From: Procambarus clarkii
Lineage: Eukaryota; Arthropoda; Malacostraca; Decapoda; Cambaridae
NCBI RefSeq assembly: GCF_040958095.1
Contig: NC_091188.1
Span: 5,651,056-5,715,055, forward strand
Direction of reading: 5' to 3'
DNA length: 64,000 bases
Position 1 is the stretch's first letter, and each line of letters opens with the position of its first letter. Below are positions 14,833-31,175 of the stretch, in pieces. The notes under the pieces were generated by a model. It saw only the letters and a program-made list of their open reading frames with translations, searched no databases and was not told the origin of the DNA. The translations under genes were made by a program, and so were the position numbers.

Positions 14833-16039
14833 AATATATCATTTTAATGTCGTTGAGAACGGCAGAGAGAGCAGATTGCTGCATCATCACCTGTGTATTA
14901 GTGTTACGTTTTTTCCCGTCTCTCAGGGTCTCGTATTACAGTCTCTGTGATAGTACTGACCCCTTGTCGTTTTTATTTTAGCCCAACACGGTAAAATTAT
15001 GCTTAATTTTAATAATATTAAATAATAAAGCCTTAATAAAATTATTATTATTATATGTGATAATTACTTCGATATGGAATGATCATTTAAAAGAAGGAAT
15101 TAATCATCCCCATGCCTAGTGTATTAATTATATTTAAAGGAAGGAGGGCACTTATGCAATCTATAACTAATTTTTACGAATAAGGAAAGTATATGCAACT
15201 GTTCAAGTGGTGACCTCATGGCTACTTCTTAGTCAAGTGAGTAGATATCACTCTTAAATGTAATATTATCTAAGCTACTGTTTTGACACTTCCAAGATAA
15301 TTGGATTTAAGGTTACATGCATTTTGACCTTGTCGTGAAGTGTTTGGAGAGCTTCTCTTGCCAGAATACTTCTTCAAGTAGATTTTGGTTATACGGTCTT
15401 GAGACGATATTTTAATGTCAAATTCCCACCTCCTTCCTCCTTCCAGCTTTTATTGTGGATACACACAATAAATGTTTAAAATTCCCTCGTGTTTAGGAAA
15501 TATAATCATCTATAATTATTTAAAATATATAGAAGAATTCCTTCCTTCTAATAAATATTTAATTTATTCCTTCTAATAAATATTTAATTTATTTTCGTAA
15601 ACCAGCTCTCAACTGGAGAGTTTTTTCATTAATGTTGAGCCACTGCTCTGGTCTGGTGTCGTCCGTGGTTCACAATTTAAGAGGTGTGATGTTCGCTATG
15701 TGGAAAGTACGTCACGACATTTTAAACACCGAATCTATGAATATATCCTTTCTTATCGCACCGGGTTGAATATAAGGCAAATTGTCTTTTCTGGTGAACA
15801 ATAAAACTGTATAATGAACATTGGAAGGTCAATTTTTCAACTTCCTTCGCAAGTAAAGATTAATTATATTATATATATATATATAATATATCAGCTACAC
15901 GCGCTGCTCCTGCCACCAAGTCATCAGCTGTCAAGAGAACGATGAATTAAGATCGAAGTATCACCCTTCTAGTTTACAACTAGAATGAGCCGGAGCATAA
16001 TACAACTTATGCCGGAGAGCTGCTAAGATGAATGACAAT
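14833..16039. other. AT-rich intergenic DNA
   Basis: No gene, tRNA-like or TE motif recognised. A direct duplication of AATTTATTCCTTCTAATAAA lies at about 15550-15590. Confidence 0.35.
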
Positions 16040-16194
16040 GTTGACCAAACCACACACTAGAAATTGAAGAGACGACGACGTTTCGGTCCGTTCTGGACCA
16101 TTATCAAGTCGATTATCACAATCGACTTGATAATAGTCCAGGACGGACCGAAACGTCGTCGTCTCTTCAATTTCTAGTGTGTGGTTTGGTCAAC
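16040..16194. repeat. 74-bp-arm palindrome with hammerhead-like core
   Basis: Arms 16040-16113 and 16121-16194 are near-perfect inverted copies around a 7-nt spacer. Each arm, read outward, contains GACTTGATAATxGTCC, a short loop, GGACCGAAACGTCGTC, which resembles a hammerhead ribozyme (CUGAUGA - stem II - GAAA - GUC) with one extra U in the core. Such ribozymes are known in Penelope-like elements and retrozymes. Treat as a candidate only. Confidence 0.6.
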
Positions 16195-16839
16195 ATTTTT
16201 CAGCCACGTTATTGTGACTTTTATCTGCACATGAATGACAATGTTACTGTGCCCTTTGACGTTCTTTCTGTCTCTAATACACATCCTTATTCGTTGACTG
16301 CTGTGAGAGCGCTGAGCCCGAATGACTATACAATACTAGGAAGGGGCTATGAGCGCAGACAGTGAGCTAGGAGGTGAGGACGGGCTGAAGGAACGGGTAG
16401 CTACCTAAACCATGAGTATGCATGCGACCGGCTGTTTGCAATACAAACCTGTCCCACTCGATGTAATCCCATCTTCATAATAAATGTGTAAATGAAATAA
16501 TTAACTGTAAACAGACACCAGAATATTACATAATCGAATTGTGGTCAGCGGTGATCGCATAACAGGATGCGCTTACACAACTTCCACTGTGCGCTGGCTA
16601 GGTCCACATCACAGTACTTAAAGAGTACGTCACAGTATCCGCTTTTCCATAGAAAATGAGATGGAATTCAGGCCAGCTGGTGGAGCGTCAAGCTTTCGAC
16701 TGATTACACCAGGGGTGACTCCACCATTCAAGGGGGTTCATATATATAAGCTGTCAGAGAGCGTATTAATTATTAGCTGCTCGCTCTCGCATCAAGCAGG
16801 ACGCGGGTCACCCACTAATAGGCTCCACGACGCGTAAGG
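16195..16839. other. Intergenic; possible distal TATA box
   Basis: TATATATAAG at 16741-16750 could be a core promoter, about 2.2 kb upstream of the gene 1 start codon, but no clear initiator or donor follows. No other feature. Confidence 0.25.
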
Positions 16840-17435
16840 TTGGTTGGTCCACAGTTCTTCAGTTTTACAATATAAAGCTTTTAGTTTAGTTCATTTAGTA
16901 TGCACTCCATACCCATCCTGTGGGCGGTGGTGGAAAGGTTACAGAGGCACATATTGGGCTCAGGGGCTGAGCCCCCATAATTCATTTAGTTACAATCTTG
17001 ATGAATTAGTTTCAAAATTCAATGCACATCGTCACATCAACAATGGGCTCGAGACCGATCACAAGTGCAGTTTCTAAATTAAGCAACTGGCATAGGTGGA
17101 GAGCTAGTGTCACAACTGATAAGTTTATCCTGCACACCGCCCCCATCCAGTGGGCAGCGGTGGATAGGTTAGTATCTTAAGTTAGCAAATTGTGGTTACT
17201 TGGCCAAGATTTCTGGCAACAGATAATTTTGAATGAAATATTTACATATTTCTTGAACATTTGTTATAGAATTGTCTCCGAATTCACGTATCTTTTCGCA
17301 CTCCATCACATAGTGACGGAGGGTGTGTGAATAAGTTTGTTGACACAGTTTACATTTGATCAGGTCTACGTCAGCAGATAATGAGAATTCCCAGAGATAC
17401 TTGAAACCTTGCCTGAGATACATTTCCGACCATGA
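16840..17435 (-). mobile_element. LINE ORF2 C-terminus and 3' UTR
   Basis: Minus strand 17423-17196 encodes KYLWEFSLSADVDLIKCKLC followed by TYSHTLRHYVMECEKIREF: the CxxC...HxxxxC knuckle and weakly conserved tail that ends many LINE ORF2 proteins. The following 16840-17190 block (with GGCTCAGGGGCTGAGCCCCC) appears to be its 3' UTR. 5'-truncated. Confidence 0.65.
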
Positions 17436-18405
17436 CCTGTAACTTGCTCGTGACCTGTCAGTACAAGACTCTACACCTGCTGGCGTTCTGCCCGTTTAGG
17501 ATCATAGATTTGCTGGTGTCGTATTAATAGTCTTCTATATCTGCTAGTGCCCTGTTACTTTTATCTGCTGGTGTACTTTCAGCACAGTACTGCTGGTATC
17601 CAATCAGTACTGGATCTTTGATCTGTTACAATCTAAACAGCGCAAGACTCTCGATCAAACTATTTTAGTAAATTTAGTATTTAGTAAATGACCTCATTTA
17701 GTAAATGAGGTAATTTACTATCCATTTAGTAAATGACCTCAGGGCTGTTACCGTCCCTTAAAGGCAAGCTATTTAGGCAAGTCCTGCTTAAAATAGCAGG
17801 GAATTATTTACTTAGGATGTTATTCACCTCACTGTTATCATCGCTGGCGGGGAGTCCCTACAGGTTTTTCCATGACGAGGGAAAATTTAGTGTCAAAGGT
17901 GTTTTGGTTTTTATGTTGATAATATTAAAGGAAAAGAGCGTCCAGCGGCAACGCTCTCGCAAGTGGCGTTAGTGACTCCAAAGGTAAAACTAAAAATTAT
18001 GGAAAGAGGTGCTCTTTTTTTTTCATTCTCACCTTCGTCAGGGGAGAGCTCTCATCTGACGAAAAATATCGTCCCACTAAAAAATATCAAATATCACCCA
18101 TCAAGCATCACCCACCAAAAAAATATCGTGGAAAGTCCACGATATTTTTTTTTGTCTTGAGCAAAGTCCGTACATCTAGGCTTCCAACTTCCAAACAAAG
18201 CTTTTCTTTATAATATTGAGATATATATACGCCGGAGTAAGCATTATACAGTCTCCCTTGGAATGGATACACCGTGTACAAACTATAACAACTATACATT
18301 AGCAGTACTTTTATCTTAAATACCGTTAGCTGAATTGACTTGCCGTGTGGTTGAAGCAGCAAGTGGGCCATTGAGCCCCATATAGAACGGGTGACGGGCT
18401 GCGTG
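17436..18405. other. Intergenic with a perfect small hairpin
   Basis: 18117-18151 forms a 15-bp perfect stem (AAAAAATATCGTGGA / TCCACGATATTTTTT) with a 3-nt loop. Also has three clustered TTTAGTAAATGA copies at about 17670-17740. No gene supported. Confidence 0.4.
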
Positions 18406-18600
18406 TAGCCCTCGGGTTCTTGAGGTTATCTTGAGATGATTTCGGGGCTTTTTAGTGTCCCCGCGGCCCGGTCCTCGACCAGGCCTCCACCCCCAGGAAG
18501 CAGCCCGTGACAGCTGACTAACTCCCAGGTACCTATTTACTGCTAGGTAACAGGGGCATTTATAGGCGGGGCCGGGTAGTTAACACCCCTGCGTTAAGAG
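18406..18600 (-). mobile_element. tRNA-derived SINE body, minus orientation
   Basis: The plus strand carries GGAAGCAGCCCGTGACAGCT, then AACTCCCAGGTACCTATTTA, then CTAGGTAACAGGGGCA, the reverse of the SINE body at 45940-46110. The tRNA-like head is missing. Confidence 0.65.
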
Positions 18601-18960
18601 TAGCCACTGTTAACAAGGACCTGCCTTACTGCACTAGGCTCCTCGTCAACTTGCGTGTGAGAGCACGGTTGGCATTGGCATCGACAACACTTCGCTGGGA
18701 CCGGTCAGGGCGCTCACTACTAAGACTTAATTACAGTAGTGACGATTCCTGCTGATTGCTTTATATAACCAGCAATGTTTCTCCCAATAACGTGTTATTC
18801 TTATCATTAGAGTTTTACACGCAAGTGGAGTATATTTAGGCATTTGTATTATTGATTTCCATCCACGAATAACTGAGTTTTTTGTTTTAATTTCAACTTA
18901 TTCTTGAAATTGGTTTCATTCGCGCTAATATACGTGACTTCTCAGGGCCCAGCGAGTGTG

Positions 18961-20410
<1,450 letters not shown>

Positions 20411-20655
20411 TGTTGAACGTTGAACGTTTAATATGAATGATGGTTGCAGATGGCAGCACCGGCTAACTTCATACTCAGTAGACATGGAGGCCTCGGGAGG
20501 TCATCTTCGCTGCTCCTCCATTTTAAACTCAGGTTAATCTTCGTCTTATTGTATGTAAGGCGAAGTTTGGTTATCCGTTATATGCTCTAACCATTTTTTA
20601 TAATAACTGGAACCTATTTTACTGCATTTCCCATGCTTATTTAATGTTCCACTTT

Positions 20656-20661
20656 AATAAA
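20656..20661 (+). terminator. Polyadenylation signal AATAAA, gene 1
   Basis: Canonical hexamer about 250 bp past the stop codon, followed by an AT-rich region. Confidence 0.5.
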
Positions 20662-20679
20662 AGTTTACTATATAAAAAC

Positions 20680-21340
20680 ATTATTTATTTTACCTAATTT
20701 TCATCGTGATATAAACACCACGTGTGCAGACGTGACATAGCAATGAGCAAGAATCAAGACGGTATAACTTTGTGGAAAAATCTAAAGAATTACTATTGCT
20801 GACACATACACCAAGAAGCGTAATCCGCTCCTCGGTGTGTATCCACTGAGAGGTCACATTAGTTCAGGACTATGTTCAGAACTAAAGTATTCATGCTGGC
20901 TGGTCAGTAAGCTATTGTGGGGGCTTTAATAACCTCTCCAGAGGATGAGAGGTCTGACACCCAACACCAGGACAAGCAGTACCTCAGGATTTAAGACACA
21001 CACTCCTGGGAAGCGCTTGTGCAGGCTACTGTGCATGTGTACACTCATCTAGCTGTGCTCTGTGAATGTGTGATTACTCAACTAGTTACGTTTTGTGAGA
21101 GTGTACACGAAAACTCACGGTGTATGTACTCAACGTGTGCTTTGTGGGCCTGTGTAATCAAGAGGCTTTTTGTGGTTTTAGATGCAGCTACTTGGCACAA
21201 AAAAGGTCCAAATAGCACGATTATTACGGGTATATTACGTTTTTCTTCACACAAACATACTGTAATAGTTATCGTCACGGGGCGTCCAGGGAAGGGTTCC
21301 TCTGGGTCACGCCGCCGCACAACGCACTGAGGGCGTCAGC
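20680..21340. other. Spacer between genes 1 and 2
   Basis: No coding or TE feature I can support. GTGTACACTCATC and GTGTGATTACTCAAC-like stretches recall LINE 3' ends weakly. Confidence 0.35.
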
Positions 21341-21365
21341 AGCTGAGATCAGTGGCGGGGACAGG

Positions 21366-21402
21366 TATATAAAAGGGATGAAGCGGGCGCCAGCATCACT
21401 CC
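21366..21402 (+). promoter_or_regulatory. Core promoter of gene 2: TATA box and initiator
   Basis: TATATAAAAG at 21366-21375, with an initiator-like TCACTCC at 21396-21402 at the expected 25-30 bp distance, in a GC-rich setting. The best-supported promoter of the window. An arthropod TATA/Inr pair; expression pattern cannot be inferred. Confidence 0.65.
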
Positions 21403-21468
21403 GGTGAGCGACGCTAACAACCTCAGACGGCCACGATCCTCACACTTGCGTATCAGTGCGCCAAACAG
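21398..21468 (+). other. Noncoding 5' exon of gene 2
   Basis: From the predicted start site to a strong donor CCAAACAG|GTGATT (21468/21469). It joins to the acceptor AACAATAACAG before 23352, giving a 5' UTR ending GAGACTGGGAGTGTC before the ATG. An internal donor-like CCGGTGAGCG at 21401 is an alternative. Confidence 0.5.
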
Positions 21469-22204
21469 GTGATTCTAACTTAATTGTATAAACCCCTGAT
21501 TCCTTTACACTATTTTTCTGTATTTATCCTGTATTTCGTAGAGACGTATGGCATTTAATTATCTCGTTAGTTTTTAATAGAGAAGAGCGTATGTAATCTA
21601 TACTGAATAGTCGCATAATATTTGTGTTTTGAAAAAAAAAAATCAGATTTTGAGGTTGGTAAATCTTTAAAAAGAGTGTTTATATTCGAAATTTGAATGT
21701 TTTATTGAAACTTCATACGGAAGTCAGATCAACCTTCCACTGTTGATAACTGACGAGTCTGCAACTCTGTGAGTGTTGCAGACGTCGTGGAGGGTAAGTC
21801 GGACCTGTTCCCTTGTTGTGAGTGATGTAGAGTTTCTCACGAGAAGTGAAAGATCGATTGATTGACTAATGACGATTAAGTCACCCAAGAGGTGGCACGG
21901 GCGTGAGTAGCCCGTAAACAGTGAAAGATAGGGTTTATCAAGCTATTTATTTGGGATCAGATGATTATTGGTAGAATGTGGCGATTATTAGGGGTATTGA
22001 TATGATTATTTTCGTTGATTGATGAGGTTAATTAGGTGATTGTTTGCGTTGATAGAGGCAACTGTCGCAGATAGTTGTGATAGTTGTCTAACACAACTAA
22101 GATATTTGTCTAGCATAACAGTTAATCTGTTGTGTTAACTGTAACACAGTTAGCTACGTTGGGCAGCCTGCTCTTGATAGAGAGATCCGATGCAACGGTG
22201 AGCT

Positions 22205-22330
22205 GAACAAGTAAGCCGCTCCTTCTTCTTCTTCCTCTCCCCTCATTCTCCCCTCCTTCTCTCTCTCTCTCTCTCTTCCTCCCTCGCTTTTCCCTTCCCC
22301 CTTCTCCTTCCCTTCCCTACATACCCCCCT
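22205..22330. repeat. Polypyrimidine tract
   Basis: CT-rich low-complexity sequence within the first intron of gene 2. Confidence 0.8.
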
Positions 22331-22429
22331 GTTCATCCCCGGATATTGGTGCCATATAGTTAGTATTGTCCCCTCTGAGCGGTCGTGAGGGCAGGTTTAC
22401 TGTCAAGTCGAATTACAAAAGAGACCTGT

Positions 22430-22580
22430 CACGGCTCCCCTCGCGGGTTGAGCTCGAGTCACGGCTTCCCTCGTGGGTTGTGCCCGAGTCACGGCTTCCC
22501 TCGCGGGTTAACCCCGAGTCACGGCTCCCCTCGCGGGTTGAGCCCGAGTCACGGCTTCCCTCGCGGGTTGAGCCCGAGTC
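22430..22580. repeat. 30-bp tandem repeat, 5 copies
   Basis: Unit about CACGGCTTCCCTCGCGGGTT plus GAGCCCGAGT. Length is a multiple of three, which keeps reading frames open; no protein inferred. Lies in gene 2 intron. Confidence 0.9.
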
Positions 22581-23103
22581 AGCTTAATCCAGTTTCATGA
22601 GAAAACCCAGCCTTCTTGGCGTTTTATTGTTGTCATTGGACAAGGACCAGGCATGACTTATCATTGGCTGAGAGTGCCAGGACCTTAGGTCTGGTTTCAG
22701 CTGATTGGATGTAGGGCCCTGGAGAGTGGGTGGAGCCTATACTTCCTGAAGCCTACGAGACAAAAGACAGTTAGTGTGAACTGGACTGGTGGTAGGGGTT
22801 AGGGTGAACAACCAGGGCCACAACACGTGCTGGGAAGCAGTATAAAGGTATTTGTTAGTTTGAATGCCCTGTACAATGTGTAGTCCATTATCATGCCTCT
22901 AAAGATAGGATATTACTAGCTTAGGGATTAATTAATTTGCATTAGCGAATAAAGTTACTGTAAATTATACTCCTGATATTTTATATATTTTTCCCTTAAT
23001 TAATCCTGAGTCTTAGATCTTGAATTACTTTGAACTTTGCCTGTGATTTGGGGATATTTCTGTGAGTGAATGTTTCCCCTTGTAATTCATGAAGTAATGC
23101 AGA

Positions 23104-23345
23104 AGGAATATCTAACAATATCTAACAATATATAATAACATCTAACAACATCTAACAATATCTAACAATATATAATAACATCTAACAACATCTAACAATA
23201 TCTAACAACATCTAACAATATCTTACAATATCTAACAACATCTATTAACATCTAAGAATATCTAATAACATCTAACAGTATCTAACAACATCTAATAACA
23301 TCTACAAATATCTAACATCTAACAATATCTAACAACAATTAACAA
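23104..23345. repeat. 10-bp repeat just upstream of gene 2 exon 1
   Basis: About 24 copies of ATCTAACAAT/ATCTAACAAC variants that end directly at the acceptor AACAATAACAG, so the repeat supplies the sequence up to the splice site. Confidence 0.9.
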
Positions 23346-23366
23346 TAACAGGAGACTGGGAGTGTC

Positions 23367-25430
<2,064 letters not shown>

Positions 25431-25739
25431 GCTGATGGCAGGCGATGTCGCTGAGATCTGAACGCAGAAGGTAACGCGCCACAGCGATTGTAGGCCTCAG
25501 GAGATCATCAGTATATTTCTTCTGACCTTTATATTGAGTGAACCCAACAGCAAATAACTTACGGAATAAGTTTTAATGGATAATATACGTTCTATTACAG
25601 TCACCACTTTTATTCTGCTAATCACACACATCAAATTACTGATCCAAGCATTTTTATACAGGAATAATTAAACATTTCAAATCATGGGAAAAAAGGGTAA
25701 AGTTATTATATTCAAGTCCATCTTAACTGGAAAATAAAT

Positions 25740-26235
25740 ATTATTAATATAGTTTATTATTATATTGTTTAAATTTGATCACCTCTCCTTAGTTTCAAAA
25801 GTATTATAATTAGTTTAGGGCTGGGATATCATACTTTAGTTAATTTTTGTTTAGAAATATATATGTCTAAATATGTAGTGTAAACTTTTCAGTTTACCTG
25901 ATACAGCAGCCATATCTACTATTGCTGCCGGGAGATACTATTTTCATTCGTGTATCTACTTCACAACTAAGGGGCAGGGGAGCGCTGGATACACCTGGAT
26001 CAGAGAGTATTTTGTGTTGTGGATTATTGGAACACTCTGCTGCTTGAACATGAGTGACACAGGATCGCTGTATTGCTTCATGCGAAGGCTTAGATCTTGG
26101 CATAGGTGAATATGGCTGGGTTTAGATAACATCTGATTCGTACGGGACAAAATACCCTCTGCAGTGTCCTCTCTACTTAGGTTTATAAATCGAAAAAGAT
26201 ATTAAGTTCGACTTTGAAACTGGAAAGACCTCAGA
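25740..26235. other. AT-rich intergenic DNA
   Basis: No supported feature. Confidence 0.35.
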
Positions 26236-26610
26236 GTCTTCCCAGCCCCGTCCTCACCCCTTGTAGTGCCTAGTACCGCGTTGTCCTTTGTGTAATTACC
26301 TAAGTGTAGTTACAGGACGAGAGCTACGCTCGTGGTGTCCCATCTTCCCAGCCCCGTCCTCACCCCTTGTAGTGCCTAGTACCGCGTTGTCCTTTGTGTA
26401 ATTACCTAAGTGTAGTTACAGGACGAGAGCTACGCTCGTGGTGTCCCATCTTCCCAGCCCCGTCCTCACCCCTTGTAGTGCCTAGTACCGCGTTGTCCTT
26501 TGTGTAATTACCTAAGTGTAGTTACAGGATGAGAGCTACGCTCGTGGTGTCCCATCTTCCCAGCACTCTTTGTCATATAACGCTTTGAAACTATTGACGG
26601 CCTTGGCCTC
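26236..26610 (-). repeat. LINE-derived segment, tandemly triplicated (about 108-bp unit)
   Basis: Three nearly identical units contain CCCAGCCCCGTCCTCACCCC, then GTGTAATTACCTAAGTGTAG, then GAGAGCTACGCTCGTGGTGT. The last unit continues into TGTCATATAACGCTTTGAAA, which looks like a minus-strand LINE 3' region. The tandem expansion is local. Confidence 0.7.
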
Positions 26611-27715
26611 CACCACCTTGTGTGTGTGTGTGTGTGTGTGTTCTTCTTTGTGTTTTGTGTTCAGAGTTAGAGCTCCAATTCCTGGGTTTCGGTTGTTAGC
26701 CATTTACTGCCGAGGTGCTATAGCTGTCTATTCTGATCGGTGGAGTGCCGTCATCAAATCTGAAGACTGCGAACACCAGCTGATGCTATGAGTATCAGAC
26801 AGGTAGGGAAAGATGAGGGGGATGGAGAGGGAAGTGGGTGAAGATAGAAGAGAGAAAAGGGAGGTAAAGGTGTGGAGAGAGAGAAGCACAGAACAAAAAG
26901 GAGGAACGAGTTCATTTCAATACATTCATTGCACTAATTATATATATACTATAAAAATCAGAGACGAAGATTGATTAGTTACCTGTAAGAGTAACATTGC
27001 ATGATGAGCACATGACACCTTGATGCATGAGAATTAACTCCTACGGGAGCCTTTAAGCCATTTCATAAGGCTCCCTTTAAACTCTTCCACAGGAGCATTT
27101 AAGCCTATTCACGGGAGCCTATAAGCCCCACCACTCGAGACTTTAAACCTTGAAATAAAAAACCTTTAAACCTTTTCCACAGGAGTATTAACACTCACAA
27201 TCCTCTTTGAACACACTCGACTGTAATAGGATCTCGATTCATCGTCATCAAATCATCGCTTCGTGACACTAATTCTGAAATAACTCTGAGCGTCCAGCAA
27301 GATATGGACAGCAGTCCCGGCAACAACACACCGTTGAGCGCAAGAAGGACAGGCACGCTGAGATGCGTCTTCAGCATTTCCTCCAAACATCAATTTAGCT
27401 TCCCAAGATGAGCATTCGGGAGGCCTCGCAGATGTATGATTATGTACAAAGTGAAACTTGTTAATTACCTGACCTCTCGACCATACAATGGGGGGAAATA
27501 CTTAAATATCTTGTCACGTTTGACCAAAGTCACTTAAAGTGGTGTGTGTTTCATGTTACTGATGACATCGTAAAAGATGAAAAGCAAAAAAGTCGCCGAA
27601 AAAGCTAAAAAAAAAAAAAATTTGTTTAGTTTTAATAGTGTAGAGAAACTGATGACTTCTGACTTTCGTAGTATTCTTAGAGCTCTCTCTTCCCACAGCT
27701 CATATTAAAGAGCTT
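26611..27715. other. Intergenic, imperfect short repeats
   Basis: 26800-26900 is purine-rich. 27030-27190 has degenerate copies of GGAGCCTTTAAGCC. A 63-codon minus-strand frame at 27195-27386 has no recognisable domain. 27660-27800 has three imperfect copies of CTCTCCCTTCCCACAGCTCA at the edge of the segmental duplication. Confidence 0.35.
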
Positions 27716-28609
27716 ACCATTCCCGCAGAGCCTCTTGTTGGCGAGTTTAGTGCTCTCCCTTACCACAGCTCACATTGAATGTGGGCACAGAGCGCTCCCT
27801 TCCCACAGCTCACCTTACGCTTGACTCTAATATGTGAAGAGCTTAGTCATGTTTAGTTCATTGCTTTAACTACAGGATTCAAGTATGTTAAAAGTAACTG
27901 CAGTTCATACTCCTACTCGTAACTCTTTTCACGAAGGATACACATAGACAGAAAATTATAAACATACAAATCTCGCCGTTTGGCCACATTTTTCAGTGAT
28001 GTGTGCTAAGAAAAGTAAGTGTTCTTCATTAGTTAAGTTGCAAACCTGATAAGTTACGCATCTCTGAGTCTCTAGCGATGACAACACATTCGCTTCTGTT
28101 CAGTAATTCACTAAGATGGCTGATATATTCAACTTTGTCACATAGAAGCATCATTAAGCAGACAGCTGAAGTGACCGGCGAGTACTGCACTACCGTGGCT
28201 ACAAAATGTGAGACTAGAACTCATTATCTAATATGCAGTGACTTTGAATGAATAAAATATCAGCAAATTTTGACAACATATTAGTTAGTCCTAGTTTCCC
28301 CAGGAGCCGAGAGTATGAGGCTCATGCGCACTGGAAACTATTCTTAACACAGAAAACGATATCTGTGTTGAGTCTAGGGGCGTCAATCTTATCAGAACGA
28401 TATCTGTTTTCATGTTAAATATTCAGTTTATGGACGCCTCACTGACTCCATTTGTCCTAATTAAGTCCCAGATTTTTGGACGGCAAATTACGAACAACTG
28501 CGGCAGGAGCTGAAACAGACCACAACGGAATACTCGGCCGTGGAAGGTAATACAAGCCCCATTGGGGACCAGAGTTTTGTGGTCTTTAGCACAAGGAAAC
28601 TTTGTTGAA

Positions 28610-28611
<2 letters not shown>

Positions 28612-28686
<75 letters not shown>
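28612..28686. repeat. (TA)n, left flank of element C
   Basis: Unit 2 has only a short TA run here (54986-55000). Confidence 0.9.
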
Positions 28687-29427
<741 letters not shown>

Positions 29428-29664
29428 CAAAATAATATCACTAGCAAAGAAAATAGATCAATTAACAATGATTTTTAATGAATGATAAGCAAAGTTAATA
29501 ATTTAATTCGACAAGTAAGAATACAGAAAAAAAATAAACTCAGAGCTACACTTGCTAGATCATTAAAAATTAAAATAACAGATCAAGCAGGAAATATGAC
29601 AAGTCAAAAGAGCTTACGAAGCTAAGATAGCCGGAGATGCAAACTTGACAAATAAATGTTTTTT

Positions 29665-29669
<5 letters not shown>

Positions 29670-29710
<41 letters not shown>
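29670..29710. repeat. (TA)n, left flank of element D
   Basis: Unit 2 has only about eight TA units at this site (55245-55257). Confidence 0.9.
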
Positions 29711-29713
<3 letters not shown>

Positions 29714-30097
29714 GTACCTAGTAGCCAGAACTCACTTCTCAGCCTACTATGCAAGGCCCGATTTGCCTAATAAGCCAAGTTTTCCTGAATTAATATATTT
29801 TCTATAATATTTTCCTTATGAAATTATAAAGCTGCCCTTTTCACTATGTATGAGGTCAATTTTTTTTTATTGGAGTTAAAATTAACGTAGATATGTGACC
29901 GAACCTAACCAACCCTACCTAACCTAACCTAATCTATCTTTATAGGTAAGGTTAGGTTAGGTAGCCAAAAAAAGCTAGGTTAGGTTAGGTTAGGTAGGTT
30001 AGGTAGACGAAAAAACATTAATTCATGAAAACTTGGCTTATTAGGCAAATCGGGCCTTGCATAGTAGGCTGAGAAGTGAGTTCTGGCTACTAGGTAC

Positions 30098-30100
<3 letters not shown>
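29711..30100 (+). mobile_element. TA-nested inverted-repeat element, copy D (390 bp)
   Basis: Same orientation as copy A, same TIRs and TTAGG-like interior. Missing at the corresponding site in unit 2. Confidence 0.85.

Positions 30101-30182
<82 letters not shown>
30101..30182. repeat. (TA)n between elements D and E
   Basis: About 41 TA units joining two elements in opposite orientation. Confidence 0.9.
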
Positions 30183-30185
<3 letters not shown>

Positions 30186-30568
30186 GTACCTAATAGCCAG
30201 AACGCACTTCTCTGCCTACTATGCAAGGCCCGATTTGCCTAATAAGCCAAGTTTTCATGAATTAATTGTTTTTCGACTACCTAACCTACCTAACCAAACC
30301 TAACCTAACTTTTTCGGCTACCTAACCTAATCTAGCCTAAAAAGATAGGTTAGGTTAGGTTAGGTTGGGTTGGTTAGGTTTGGTCATATATCAACGTTAA
30401 TTTTAACTCCAATAAAAAAATATTGACCTCATACATAATGAAATGGGTAGCTTTATCATTTCATAAGAAAACAAATTGAGAAAATATAATAATTCAGAAA
30501 AACTTGGCTTATTAGGCAAATCGGGCCTTGCATAGTAGGCCGAGAAGTGCGTTCTGGCTACTAGGTAC

Positions 30569-30571
<3 letters not shown>
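30183..30571 (-). mobile_element. TA-nested inverted-repeat element, copy E (389 bp)
   Basis: Closest to copy B (TTGTTTTTCGACTACC in the interior). Head-to-head with copy D through the (TA)n spacer. Missing from unit 2. Confidence 0.85.

Positions 30572-30648
<77 letters not shown>
30572..30648. repeat. (TA)n, right flank of element E
   Basis: TA array ending at the sequence ACGAAGATAACACAAATGAG shared by both duplication units. Confidence 0.9.
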
Positions 30649-30649
<1 letters not shown>

Positions 30650-30699
30650 CGAAGATAACACAAATGAGCATTATTCTCAACAATTTAATGTTATCACAA

Positions 30700-31175
30700 C
30701 GGTGGCGCTAAACAATTTCCTTTGAAATCCATGAAGACGTTGAAGAAAACAGACTGTGTAACAACGAACGACACACTTAAATAGATCGAGAGACAAAAAC
30801 CCATCAAATCTCCTGGTCCTGATGAGATATTCGAGAGAGCCCTTAAAGAAGGTAAGGTCGAACTGATTCTGTCCCTACTACCTGGAGGGTCACTTACGTG
30901 GTCGATCACTAAATTCAAGAAGTCGGGGGGATGTTGGTTAACTCTTGCTACTTAGGAAGGTCGAAGAGCACGCCATCGGAAGAAACTTGGTGAATTGGTT
31001 CGGAGAATGCCTCACGGACATAAAACAAAGGGTAAATATAAATGAGTGAAGTGAGAGAGAATAGATGCTACTAGCGGTGTTCCGCAGGACTCTAGATGCT
31101 GCAGTTACCAGTAATATCAGCAAGTATGCGGACCACAAAGAGATAGAGCGTGTTGTAAACATGAAAGAAGACCGA
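30700..31175 (+). mobile_element. LINE RT relic (unit 1)
   Basis: Plus strand pieces correspond to RT order: KPIKSPGPDEIFERALKEG-like (30795-30865), then a segment ending TDIKQRVNINE (31015-31050), then SGVPQDS-like (31075-31095). Broken across frames. A second copy lies at 55320-55790. Confidence 0.55.
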
